Source: Capnocytophaga canimorsus (GTDB lineage: Bacteria; Bacteroidota; Bacteroidia; Flavobacteriales; Flavobacteriaceae). From it: 64,000 nt of DNA. The DNA lies in contig NZ_CP022382.1 in the NCBI RefSeq assembly GCF_002302565.1, positions 2,350,276 through 2,414,275 on the forward strand, in the 5' to 3' direction. A model generated the notes under the pieces. The model worked only from the letters and a program-made list of their open reading frames with translations, was not told the DNA's origin and searched no databases. Position numbers and translations under genes: made by a program. This document shows positions 50,703 to 59,788 of the stretch, piece by piece (the first letter of the stretch is position 1; each line of letters starts with the position of its first letter).

Positions 50703-52397
50703 ATGAAAAAAAACATCGTAAACCTATTACTTTTTCTGATTTTTCCTTTTATAATCCAAGCTCAACAAAAACATCCTACCGATGCTTTTGTTTCGCCTTT
50801 GGATATTCCACTTTTGCTTTCTGGTAACTTTGGCGAATTGCGAAACAATCACTTTCACGCTGGGCTTGACTTTAAAACACAAGGACGAGAAGGGCTTTCG
50901 GTTTACGCCGCTGCACAAGGCTACGTGTCCCGAATTAAAGTGGGTTTGTACGGCTACGGAAAGGTTATTTACATAACGCATCCTAACGGATATACTTCGG
51001 TTTATGCTCATTTACAAAAATTTTCTCCAGAAATTGAAAAATATGTCAAACAACGACAATACGCAAAGAAAACGTTTGAAATAGAATTATTTCCGAAGGA
51101 GGGGGAACTTCCAGTTAATCAAAAACAACTCATCGGACTGAGCGGAAATACAGGAAGTAGTGGAGGACCTCACTTGCATTTTGAAATTCGTGACGCTGAT
51201 TCAAAAGCACTTAATCCATTATGGTTTGGATACGAAATAGCAGATAATCAGCCTCCTGCGGTGTATCAGTTATGGGCATACTCTTTGGACAACAAAACGC
51301 AAATTAACGGTTCACAAGTTCCGCAATCCATTCACTTTACAAAGCAACCCGATGGTAGTTTTTTGGCAGAATCAGTTACCGCTGAAGGGTTTTTAGGTTT
51401 AGGTATTCAAGCTATTGATAGGCAAGATTTGACTTATCATAATAATGGGGTTTATAAAGTTACCTTGCAACTCAATGGAACCACTCAGTTGCAATACGTA
51501 TTTGACCAATTGGATTTTCAACAAGGACGATACATAAATACATTTATTGATTATCAGCAACTTATTGAAAATAAGTCACGTACTCAATTGTTATATAAAA
51601 CGAAAAGCAATCCGCTAAAAGGCATATATTCTGTACTCAAAAATGATGGAAAACTAGAAATTTTGGACGGACTTTCCTATATGGCAACTGTAATTGTTGA
51701 GGATTTTAATAAGAATCAAACCCGTATCAATATTCCAATAACGGGCAAAAAAAGCCCCATAACCGAACAAAAGCTCCCTGAAGAAGGAAAACTTTTGGTA
51801 GCTAAACGTGACCAGTATTTTACCTTAGATAAAGCTAATGTTTATTTTCCAGTAAATACTTTTTATGAAGATTTCCTCATTCAAATAGAAAATAAAAACG
51901 ATACCATTCGGATACATTATCCTAAAATACCTGTACATCGTTTTTATAACTTAACTATTGAAAATACACGTTTTGCGGCAGAAGAGTTGCCTAAGGTATT
52001 TATCGCTTATGTTAATGAAAAAAATAAAATAGCATATGAAAATACAGTACGCAAAGGGCAAACGTTCTCTACCCGAACCCGAAATTTAGGAACTTTCGTG
52101 CTGATGAAAGATGACATCGTGCCTGAGGTAACTCCTATAAACTTCAAAAATGGGGCTTGGGTTACTGATAATACGCTACAAGTAGCTATAAAAGATGAAC
52201 TTAGTGGTATTGCTCAATATACGGCAACTTTGAATGGAGCTTGGGTTTTGTTTGAGTACGAAGCTAAAAAAGGAGTACTTACCTTTGATTTTTCGGATAT
52301 TGATACCTCAAAGACGGATACATATCAGCTTGAACTGAAAGTAGCTGATAATGTAGGTAATGAACAAGTACTAAAAATGTCTTTTCGTAAGAAGTAA
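50703..52397 (+). CDS. M23 family metallopeptidase (LytM-type), secreted
   Basis: A 564-residue exported protein with a signal peptide (to about 21, FIIQAQ). An M23 zinc endopeptidase domain lies at the N-terminus, with ligands His52 and Asp56 in HAGLD and His159 in HLHFE with catalytic His157. A long beta-rich C-terminal region (about 180-564) of unknown fold follows. All catalytic residues are present, so peptidoglycan endopeptidase activity is expected. Its place behind ftsE suggests a possible role as a FtsEX-linked hydrolase, by analogy with EnvC, but this is an inference. Confidence 0.85.
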   Translation: MKKNIVNLLLFLIFPFIIQAQQKHPTDAFVSPLDIPLLLSGNFGELRNNHFHAGLDFKTQGREGLSVYAAAQGYVSRIKVGLYGYGKVIYITHPNGYTSVYAHLQKFSPEIEKYVKQRQYAKKTFEIELFPKEGELPVNQKQLIGLSGNTGSSGGPHLHFEIRDADSKALNPLWFGYEIADNQPPAVYQLWAYSLDNKTQINGSQVPQSIHFTKQPDGSFLAESVTAEGFLGLGIQAIDRQDLTYHNNGVYKVTLQLNGTTQLQYVFDQLDFQQGRYINTFIDYQQLIENKSRTQLLYKTKSNPLKGIYSVLKNDGKLEILDGLSYMATVIVEDFNKNQTRINIPITGKKSPITEQKLPEEGKLLVAKRDQYFTLDKANVYFPVNTFYEDFLIQIENKNDTIRIHYPKIPVHRFYNLTIENTRFAAEELPKVFIAYVNEKNKIAYENTVRKGQTFSTRTRNLGTFVLMKDDIVPEVTPINFKNGAWVTDNTLQVAIKDELSGIAQYTATLNGAWVLFEYEAKKGVLTFDFSDIDTSKTDTYQLELKVADNVGNEQVLKMSFRKK

Positions 52398-52430
52398 TAT
52401 TTCTTTTTGCTCAAAGGCAATATTTAGTAA

Positions 52431-52472
52431 AAAACCTTTCGGAAATTGTAAATTTCTGAAAGGTTTTTGTTT
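52431..52472. terminator. Bidirectional terminator between M23 peptidase and sucC
   Basis: AAAACCTTTCGGAAATT (52431-52447) pairs with AATTTCTGAAAGGTTTT (52451-52467), 17 bp with one G-T position, flanked by A and T runs. It serves the two convergent genes. Confidence 0.85.
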
Positions 52473-52495
52473 TATTGTGCTTGATAATTAAAGAG

Positions 52496-53689
52496 TTATT
52501 TTAAAACTTCTTTCACTTTGTCAGCAGCCTCTTGGAACATAATTGCTGAGTGTACTGCTAATCCTGAGTTGTCTATCATTTCTTTAGCAATTTCGGCATT
52601 GGTACCTTGTAGCCTTACGATAATAGGTACTTGAATCTCTGCCCCCATATTTTTGTAAGCATCAATAATACCTTGGGCTACTCTGTCGCAGCGAACAATT
52701 CCACCAAAAATGTTTACCAAAATGGCTTTTACTTTTGGGTCTTTCAGAATGATTCGGAAAGCGGTTTCCACGCGTTTGGCGTCAGCAGTACCCCCTACGT
52801 CCAAAAAGTTGGCAGGTGAACCTCCCGCTTGTTTAATCAAATCCATAGTTGCCATAGCCAGCCCAGCTCCGTTGACCATACATCCTACGTTGCCATCTAA
52901 AGCTACATAGTTAAGTCCTGCTGCTTTGGCTTCTACCTCTATAGGGTTTTCCTCACGTAAATCACGCATTTGGGCATATTGTTTATGGCGATAAAGCGCG
53001 TTATCGTCTAAAGTAATTTTGGCGTCTACAGCTAAAATTTTATTATCGGACGTTTTCAGTACAGGGTTGATTTCGAAAAGATTAGCGTCAGAGGCAACAT
53101 AAGCATTGTATAAGGCAGTCACAAATTTAACCATATCTTTGAACGCTTCACCAGAAAGCCCTAAATTGAATGCTATTTGTCTGGCTTGGAAAGGTAATAA
53201 TCCAACGGCAGGGTCAATTTCCTCTGTAAAAATAAGATGTGGCGTTTTTTCAGCTACCGCTTCAATGTCCATCCCTCCTTCGGTGGAGTACATAATCATA
53301 TTTTTACCTTTAGCTCTGTCCAGTAATACCGATATATAGAATTCGGCAGGTTGGCTCTCACCAGGATAGTAAACATCTTCAGCGATAAGTACTTGGTGTA
53401 CTTTTTTCCCTTCGGCAGGAGTTTGAGGGGTTACCAAATTCATTCCGATAATTTGCTCAGCAATGGGTTCAACCTCTTGTAGCCCTTTGGCTAACTTTAC
53501 TCCGCCTCCTTTTCCACGTCCACCTGCGTGAATTTGAGCTTTAACTACATACCACTGTGTTCCTGTTTCGTCGGTAAGTTGTTTTGCTGCATCTACTGCT
53601 TCTTTTGGGCTTTGAGCCACGATACCGCGTTGTACACGCACTCCGAAGCTTGAAAGTATTTCTTTTCCTTGATATTCGTGTAAATTCAT
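52496..53689 (-). CDS. sucC: Succinyl-CoA synthetase beta subunit
   Basis: Citric-acid-cycle enzyme making ATP or GTP from succinyl-CoA, with SucD. The 397 residues begin MNLHEYQGKEILSSFGV and contain the ATP-grasp segment KAQIHAGGRGKGGGVKLA, LFEINPV, and the C-terminal NFLDVGGTA and INIFGGI-type block (LVNIFGGIVRCD). I chose ATG 53689; a longer frame start at 53713 overlaps the -7 box at 53713-53720. sucD is not adjacent. Confidence 0.97.
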   Translation of the reverse strand: MNLHEYQGKEILSSFGVRVQRGIVAQSPKEAVDAAKQLTDETGTQWYVVKAQIHAGGRGKGGGVKLAKGLQEVEPIAEQIIGMNLVTPQTPAEGKKVHQVLIAEDVYYPGESQPAEFYISVLLDRAKGKNMIMYSTEGGMDIEAVAEKTPHLIFTEEIDPAVGLLPFQARQIAFNLGLSGEAFKDMVKFVTALYNAYVASDANLFEINPVLKTSDNKILAVDAKITLDDNALYRHKQYAQMRDLREENPIEVEAKAAGLNYVALDGNVGCMVNGAGLAMATMDLIKQAGGSPANFLDVGGTADAKRVETAFRIILKDPKVKAILVNIFGGIVRCDRVAQGIIDAYKNMGAEIQVPIIVRLQGTNAEIAKEMIDNSGLAVHSAIMFQEAADKVKEVLK

Positions 53690-53712
53690 CTGTAATTGAT
53701 TTGATAACTTCA

Positions 53713-53720
53713 CAAATGTA
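53713..53720 (-). promoter_or_regulatory. -7 box of sucC promoter
   Basis: CAAATGTA is TACATTTG on the minus strand, a full TAnnTTTG match 23 bp ahead of sucC. Confidence 0.5.
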
Positions 53721-53861
53721 AAAAACTATTCCGAATATCTGTAATGATTATTTAAAAAATGTATTCCAAACGCTGTTTTTTACTTTATGAAAGATATTAT
53801 CTTTTGTTTTATTTGTCTGATATTCAAAGTTTTGTTTAGTAGTTTTTAAGATTTTTTCTGA

Positions 53862-55415
53862 TTAAAAAGGTATATCGTTATCGTTTTCATTACCTAAAGT
53901 ACTGTTTCCGAAGGCATCTTGACTAGATGGAGTAGGGAGGAAGCCACTACTAAAAACATCACTATCGTTCATTTTCGAACCGATTTCTTCGAAAGGCATA
54001 TCCATTTCATCTAAGTTATCGAATTTACCAAAATGCCCCAAAAATTTCAATCGGATGTTTTCCAAACCACCATTACGGTGCTTTGCAACGATAAATTCGG
54101 CTTGATTTTTAGTGGGGGTTCCTGCCTCATCGTCCCATTCTTCAATTTTATAGTATTCGGGTCGATATATAAACGATACAATATCAGCATCTTGCTCAAT
54201 TGCTCCCGATTCACGAAGGTCAGAAAGCAATGGGCGTTTGGCTTGTCCTTGCCGCGTTTCTACGGCACGTGAGAGCTGCGAAAGCGCAATTACAGGAATG
54301 TTTAACTCCTTTGCTAAAGCTTTTAAATTTCTGGAAATGGTTGAGATTTCTTGTTCACGATTTCCGCCTACGCCCTTAGAGGCGTTTGCCGTCATCAACT
54401 GTAAGTAATCAATAATGATGAGTTTAATGCCATATTGAGAGGCTAATCTTCGGGCTTTGGCACGGAGATCAAAAATGGAAAGCGACGGGGTGTCATCAAT
54501 ATATAAAGGAGCTTTTTCTAAGTCTTTTACTCGGGAGTTGAGCTGGTCCCATTCGTGAAGCTCTAATTTTCCAGTACGTAATTTTTCTGATGAAAGTTCC
54601 GTTTCTGATGAAATCAAACGTGTGATAAGTTGTACGGAAGACATTTCCAAAGAAAAGAAAGCCACAGGAATGTTCTGCCCCACGGCAATATTGCGCGCCA
54701 TAGAAAGGGTCAGGGCTGTTTTTCCCATACCAGGTCTTGCTGCAATGATAATCAAATCGCTCGCTTGCCAACCTGAAGTAAGTTTATCCAATTTGGTAAA
54801 TCCTGAGGGAACACCACTAAAAGTATCTTTTCTGTTGGAAAGTTCTTCGATTTTTTTCAGCGCTTGTTTGACCAAATCCTCTGCCGATTCAGTAACCCCT
54901 TTTAAGTTTTTCTGTCCTACGTCGTAGAGTTTAGACTCTGCTGAATCTAATAAATCCAATACATCAATGGTTTCATCATAAGCATCTTGGATGATTTCTG
55001 AAGAGATGCGTATTAGACTGCGTTGTATGAATTTTTGTAAGATGATACGAGAGTGCGCCTCAATATGTGCCGATGACCCTACCTTTAAAGTAAGTTGAAT
55101 CAGGTAATATTCGCCTCCTACAGCTTCCAAATTACCGTCTTTACGCAATTGTTCGGTAACAGTGAGTAAATCTACGGGTTGCGAACTCTTAAAAAGGCTA
55201 TGAATGGCTTGATAAATGTATTGATGTTGAGGTTTGTAAAAAACTTCAGGACTAAGAATGTCAATGGCTTCATCAACTCCTTTTTTGTCAATCATCATAG
55301 CGCCAAGCACGGCTTGTTCCAAATTCAAATCCTGCGGAGGTACTTTTCCTCGTTCCAGATTGATTAGTGTTGCGCCTTCGGGTATGGGTTTAGGGTATGT
55401 TTTTGTTTCTTTCAT
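53862..55415 (-). CDS. dnaB: Replicative DNA helicase DnaB
   Basis: Hexameric 5'-3' helicase of the replication fork. The 517 residues start with the N-terminal primase-interacting domain (PPQDLNLEQAVLGAMMIDKKGV) and continue with the RecA-like domain: Walker A IIAARPGMGKTALTLSMA, Walker B-type LIIIDYLQLM, SQLSRAVETR and LSDLRESGAIEQDAD. No intein is present. The gene stands alone on the leftward strand between sucC and accA, with a terminator upstream that ends accA transcription. Confidence 0.97.
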   Translation of the reverse strand: MKETKTYPKPIPEGATLINLERGKVPPQDLNLEQAVLGAMMIDKKGVDEAIDILSPEVFYKPQHQYIYQAIHSLFKSSQPVDLLTVTEQLRKDGNLEAVGGEYYLIQLTLKVGSSAHIEAHSRIILQKFIQRSLIRISSEIIQDAYDETIDVLDLLDSAESKLYDVGQKNLKGVTESAEDLVKQALKKIEELSNRKDTFSGVPSGFTKLDKLTSGWQASDLIIIAARPGMGKTALTLSMARNIAVGQNIPVAFFSLEMSSVQLITRLISSETELSSEKLRTGKLELHEWDQLNSRVKDLEKAPLYIDDTPSLSIFDLRAKARRLASQYGIKLIIIDYLQLMTANASKGVGGNREQEISTISRNLKALAKELNIPVIALSQLSRAVETRQGQAKRPLLSDLRESGAIEQDADIVSFIYRPEYYKIEEWDDEAGTPTKNQAEFIVAKHRNGGLENIRLKFLGHFGKFDNLDEMDMPFEEIGSKMNDSDVFSSGFLPTPSSQDAFGNSTLGNENDNDIPF

Positions 55416-55509
55416 AGCGCGAATTTAGTAAAAAAAGAATCTCTTTTTTTCTAGATTATAAACTGATTTTGTTAATAATATTTTGCTTTTTGTTGATAAC
55501 CATAAAAAA

Positions 55510-55545
55510 TCCCTGAAAAACAGCTGTTATTTTTCAGGGACTTTT
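55510..55545. terminator. Terminator behind accA
   Basis: TCCCTGAAAAA (55510-55520) pairs with TTTTTCAGGGA (55530-55540) around a nine-base loop. It lies between the accA stop and dnaB. Confidence 0.8.
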
Positions 55546-55563
55546 GAGCGATATCTTTTGCTA

Positions 55564-56517
55564 TCATTCTTTGAAAACACCCATATTCAGGTATTTATCC
55601 ATACGTTTTTCAATGAGTTTGTCTGTTGGTAACTTTTTGAGTTCTTCGTAAGTTTCCAAAATCACTTTTTTAACGGTAAGGAAAGTAGTTTCTCTATCGG
55701 AGTGAGCTCCTCCTAATGGTTCCTTGATGATGTCATCTACCAATTTGAGTTTTTTCATATCTGGGGCGGTGAGCTTTAAGGCTTCTGCTGCCTCTTTTTT
55801 ATATTCCCAACTTCTCCAAAGAATGGAAGAGCACGATTCGGGCGAAATTACCGAATACCAAGTATTTTCTAACATAAATACGCGGTCACCGATGCCAATG
55901 CCTAATGCCCCACCTGAGGCTCCTTCTCCAATGATTAGCACAATTACAGGAACTTTTAATCTTGACATTTCTAAAATGTTACGCGCAATAGCTTCGCCTT
56001 GCCCGCGTTCTTCGGCCTCTATTCCTGGGTAGGCTCCTGGAGTGTCCACAAAACAAACGATAGGAATTCCGAATTTCTCTGCCGATTTCATCAGCCGTAA
56101 TGCTTTGCGGTATCCTTCGGGGTTTGCCATTCCGAAATTGCGATACTGCCGCATTTTGGTATTGGCTCCCTTTTGTTGTCCGATTACCATAAAACTTTGA
56201 TTGTCAATTTTTCCGAAACCTCCAATCATAGCTTTATCATCTTTTACGTTTCTATCACCGTGAAGCTCTAAAAAGGTATCTCCACACAGAGCATTTATAT
56301 AGTCTAAAGTATATGGTCGAGACAAATGACGCGAAAGCTGAACCCTTTGCCAAGGTGTTAGGTTTCCGTAAATTTCTTTTTTAGTTTGTATCAGTTTTTT
56401 TTCGAGCTTTTTACAAGCATCGCTCATATCCACATTGCTTTTATCGCCAATGATGGCACATTTTTCCATTTGCTCTTCCAGCTCCTTAATTGGTAATTCA
56501 AAATCTAAATATTCCAT
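55564..56517 (-). CDS. accA: Acetyl-CoA carboxylase carboxyltransferase subunit alpha
   Basis: Subunit of the carboxyltransferase that forms malonyl-CoA for fatty-acid synthesis, with AccD. The 317 residues begin [20 protein letters not shown] and contain [56 protein letters not shown] and [18 protein letters not shown] 56517 is chosen because the longer frame (56547) overlaps the -7 box at 56545-56552. accD is not in the window. Confidence 0.97.
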   Translation of the reverse strand: MEYLDFELPIKELEEQMEKCAIIGDKSNVDMSDACKKLEKKLIQTKKEIYGNLTPWQRVQLSRHLSRPYTLDYINALCGDTFLELHGDRNVKDDKAMIGGFGKIDNQSFMVIGQQKGANTKMRQYRNFGMANPEGYRKALRLMKSAEKFGIPIVCFVDTPGAYPGIEAEERGQGEAIARNILEMSRLKVPVIVLIIGEGASGGALGIGIGDRVFMLENTWYSVISPESCSSILWRSWEYKKEAAEALKLTAPDMKKLKLVDDIIKEPLGGAHSDRETTFLTVKKVILETYEELKKLPTDKLIEKRMDKYLNMGVFKE

Positions 56518-56544
56518 TGGTGCATTGTTTGAGTTACATCCGAG

Positions 56545-56552
56545 CAAATGTA
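56545..56552 (-). promoter_or_regulatory. -7 box of accA promoter
   Basis: CAAATGTA is TACATTTG on the minus strand, a full TAnnTTTG match 27 bp ahead of accA. Confidence 0.5.
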
Positions 56553-56652
56553 CAAATAAAATCTGTATAGATGTGAAAAAAAGTTTAAAATTATCCGTTT
56601 TTTACGTCTAATAATTTCGTTATAAAGGTTTTATATTTTATTTTAGTGATAT

Positions 56653-56687
56653 TCAAAAAATATGAGGCATTACAACTAATGCCTCAT
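56653..56687 (-). terminator. Terminator of the TonB-dependent receptor gene
   Basis: ATGAGGCATT (56662-56671) and AATGCCTCAT (56678-56687) form a perfect 10-bp stem with a six-base loop. Read leftwards it is followed by ATTTTTT. Confidence 0.8.
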
Positions 56688-56755
56688 TTCAAGAATTTTA
56701 CGTTTGTTTGTTTGAAATCAATTATTTTGAGATTTAGTTATTAGATCTTTTTAGG

Positions 56756-59242
56756 TTAAAATTCGAAATTAGCGTCATCGGCATTAAAATCTTGCTGACG
56801 ACGTTGTTTCTGTTGCATTTTCATATTGCCAAATCGGTAAGTAAAGTTCAGTAAAATCTGGCGTTTGCGCCACTGCATTTCCGAATGTGAAAACACGTTT
56901 TTGGTTCGAGTATCAGCAACCATTTTTTGGCTATTGAAAAGGTCACTAACGTTTAATGAAAGTGTACCTTTTTTGTTTAACACCTCTTTGCTGAGCGCTA
57001 AATTTGCCGAGAGCATTCCCTCACGTTCCGATTGTGCCGACTTTCGTGGGGCACTATAACTGATGTTGGTTTGAAAATCAATTTTGTAAGGTAGAGGTAA
57101 CTTAGCAGTTAAGCGGGTTGACCAAGAAGTATCTTGGGTGTCAAAATTTTGATTGACAGTATTTCCTAAGTAATTCACATAGCTGTAATTTCCTGCTGTT
57201 TTAGAATGGAAGAAATTAACATTCCACATAAATCGCCAACTGGTTTTCGGGGTGTATGTAGCGGTGAATTCTACTCCTAATCGGTCTTCATCGGATAGGT
57301 TGATGGGGCGACGGAGCATCACGGGTACCGAGATGGGTTGGGAAGGGTTCTGCGGATTGACAATTTCTACAAAGTTTCCAGTTTCAAGGGCAATCATTTC
57401 AAAAACTTGCGTGGAATGATTGTAATAAACGGACGAATTCAAGCTAAACTTATCCCAACGTTTCAGATAAGCCACTTCGTAAGCATTGGTGTAGGTTGGG
57501 TCAATATCGGGGTTTCCACCGAAGAGGTTGGTGCTGCTTGAACGCGAAACGAACGGATTGATAAAACGTGACCACGGACGGCGCAAACGACGACTATAAC
57601 TTAAGCTAAGTTGTTGGTTTTCTGAGAATTCGTGTCCAATGTAAATCGAAGGAAATAATCCGGCATAGTTTTTTGAAAAATCCTCTCCTGTAGTTTTTAA
57701 GGTGGAATTCAATTGGGTGTGTTCCAATCGTAATCCGCCCATAAAATTCCATTTTCCTTTTTTAGTACCAAATTGACTATAAAAAGCATTGATAATTTGG
57801 TCGAAAGCAAATTCATTACTGAAATTGGGGTTTACGCTCAAATGCCCTAAAGCATTGATTGTGCCTACGGTATAGTCAATATTATTGTCATCAATGGTGG
57901 CACGATATCCAGCTTCGAATTGTGTTTTTTTATCTTTCCCTATAGGAAGTACATAATCCACTTGAACTAAATGACTTTTCGAATGGTCTTTGTTGATTAT
58001 TTTTTCGGTAGGAAGATGCGTATTTGTGGTCAATACGGTTTCCGTAATTATAGCCTCTTCATTTTCTTTTGAGGTTGAAAATTGATAGTCGGCGGTAAGT
58101 TTATGTCCTGCTTCATTGAATCGGTGTTCAAAATTAAAAGCATACTGAAAACGATGGTCAGTACCCGTTTCATTCTGGTCACGATAACGTTTTACGGTTA
58201 GTACCTTGTTAGAGTTGTAATTTGCGTAATCGGTTTTGACCAAATCGTCAGAGTTTCTGTTGCCATAAATTATGGTATTGGTAATGGAGGTTTTATCGTT
58301 AAAACGATATTCTGCACCAAGGTTAATATTGAGTCCTTTACGTAATCTATCGGTAGCTCTGTATTCATCTTGATAGTTGGAAATTAAGCCAGTACTCGTA
58401 TCGAAGTTTTGCTGATTGTAGGCGGTATATCCTGGTGAATTTCGGTAGCTGTAAGCAGTGTTGTTAAAAAATGTCCAGTCGCGTTTTCTGAGGTTCAAAT
58501 TTACCGATGCTCCGTAATTATCAGGATGCCCTAAAGTGAGTGTACTTGAGCCCATAAACCCAATGGCACTTCCTTTTTTTAAGATGATATTGATAATTCC
58601 AGCAGTCCCTTCAGCATCGTAACGCGATGAAGGATTAGTAATTACCTCTACTTTCTCAATGGATTCAGCAGGTAATTGGCGTAATGCCTCATCGTTCATT
58701 CCTGAAAGGGCAGAGGGCTTACCATTGATTAGAATACGAACGTTTTCATTACCGCGTAAACTAACTTTCCCTTCAACATCTACCGATACGGAAGGAACAT
58801 TATCCAGCACATCTGAAACTGACCCACCTTTTACGGTCATATCTTGCCCTACGTTATAGATTTTTTTATCCAAGTGAAGCTCTACTGTGGTACGTTCAGC
58901 TGTGAGTGTAACTCCATCTAAATCAGTAATATCTTCTTTAAGAATGATGTTTCCTAAGTTTTTATTTTCAGAAAGATTAAAATTTTTGATTTCGTAGGTT
59001 TTATACGAAAAAAACTGAATTTTAATATGATAGATTCCTTTTGGGGCTTCTATTTTAAAGTTTCCTTTCGGATCGGTAACACCTCCTGTAATGCCTTTTG
59101 GGTTTTGAATGGGTTCCAGCACGATGGTGGCATATTCGAGTGGTTCGTTGGAATTGCCATCGGTTACACGTCCGGTTACGGAAAATTGTTGCCCCCACGC
59201 TGTGGTGGTTACCAACGCCAATAAAAGCAGTATTTTTTTCAT
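56756..59242 (-). CDS. TonB-dependent outer-membrane receptor, outer-membrane-barrel type 3
   Basis: An 828-residue outer-membrane protein. It has a signal peptide (to about 17, TTAWGQ), a carboxypeptidase-D-like domain (SVTGRVTDGNSNEPLEYATIV), a plug (GGSVSDVLDNVPSVSVDVEGKV-type, ILINGKPSALSG, IEKVEVITNPSSRYDAEGTAGIINIILKKG) and a barrel with the LSYSRRLRRPWSRFINPF block typical of this Bacteroidetes subfamily. The C-terminus is KMQQKQRR plus an acidic tail, not a Phe-ending SusC barrel. It has no SusD partner, so it may import metal complexes, peptides or another ligand; substrate unknown. Confidence 0.9.
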   Translation of the reverse strand: MKKILLLLALVTTTAWGQQFSVTGRVTDGNSNEPLEYATIVLEPIQNPKGITGGVTDPKGNFKIEAPKGIYHIKIQFFSYKTYEIKNFNLSENKNLGNIILKEDITDLDGVTLTAERTTVELHLDKKIYNVGQDMTVKGGSVSDVLDNVPSVSVDVEGKVSLRGNENVRILINGKPSALSGMNDEALRQLPAESIEKVEVITNPSSRYDAEGTAGIINIILKKGSAIGFMGSSTLTLGHPDNYGASVNLNLRKRDWTFFNNTAYSYRNSPGYTAYNQQNFDTSTGLISNYQDEYRATDRLRKGLNINLGAEYRFNDKTSITNTIIYGNRNSDDLVKTDYANYNSNKVLTVKRYRDQNETGTDHRFQYAFNFEHRFNEAGHKLTADYQFSTSKENEEAIITETVLTTNTHLPTEKIINKDHSKSHLVQVDYVLPIGKDKKTQFEAGYRATIDDNNIDYTVGTINALGHLSVNPNFSNEFAFDQIINAFYSQFGTKKGKWNFMGGLRLEHTQLNSTLKTTGEDFSKNYAGLFPSIYIGHEFSENQQLSLSYSRRLRRPWSRFINPFVSRSSSTNLFGGNPDIDPTYTNAYEVAYLKRWDKFSLNSSVYYNHSTQVFEMIALETGNFVEIVNPQNPSQPISVPVMLRRPINLSDEDRLGVEFTATYTPKTSWRFMWNVNFFHSKTAGNYSYVNYLGNTVNQNFDTQDTSWSTRLTAKLPLPYKIDFQTNISYSAPRKSAQSEREGMLSANLALSKEVLNKKGTLSLNVSDLFNSQKMVADTRTKNVFSHSEMQWRKRQILLNFTYRFGNMKMQQKQRRQQDFNADDANFEF

Positions 59243-59494
59243 ATAATGTCAGTTTTTATATTGTTTTTGGGTAAGACGTTATTTTTTTTTAATGGTTTAA
59301 CGCTGTGAATCATTTTTTCTTGAAAAAAATATTTTTTAGGATAAAGATGTTGAATTTTAGTGTTTTATATGATTTTATGTTTTTTAAATAATTGCTTTTG
59401 CTTAAAAATTTGTACCTTAGCCCTTTTAAAACAATCGCCTTTCCTTGAGGTAAGGTTAAAACCAAACGATGTTTCATCAATAAAAGATATTTCG

Positions 59495-59788
59495 TTGAAA
59501 ATAAGAGGATTTTTTCTAAAAAAGAATAAAAAATACAGTTACACTCCCCGATATTACGAAGGGAAAGACATCGGTAATGTGTACGAATTGGACTCGCGTA
59601 TTCGTAAATATCGGGATACGCCCAACAATAATCATTTTACAGAACAATGGAAAGAGATGCGTGCCGAGAGTCGTAACCGAGGCAATCGAGAAATTAACAG
59701 AACGCTTATCATTGTGCTGATTGTGTTGTTATTACTGGTTTTGTATATTTTTGATTTCGATTTATCATTTTTTACTACTTCCAAATGA
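59495..59788 (+). CDS. Short conserved membrane protein upstream of mutL
   Basis: A 97-residue protein read from TTG 59495 (MKIRGFFLKKNKKYSYTPRYY). Motifs KYSYTPRYYEGKD and NHFTEQWKEMRAESRNRG are followed by one C-terminal transmembrane helix (TLIIVLIVLLLLVLYIF). I recall equivalent small proteins directly upstream of mutL in Flavobacteria, sometimes wrongly named riboflavin synthase beta subunit. The open frame extends to 59360 but the extra residues look random. It overlaps mutL by four bases. Confidence 0.7.
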   Translation: MKIRGFFLKKNKKYSYTPRYYEGKDIGNVYELDSRIRKYRDTPNNNHFTEQWKEMRAESRNRGNREINRTLIIVLIVLLLLVLYIFDFDLSFFTTSK

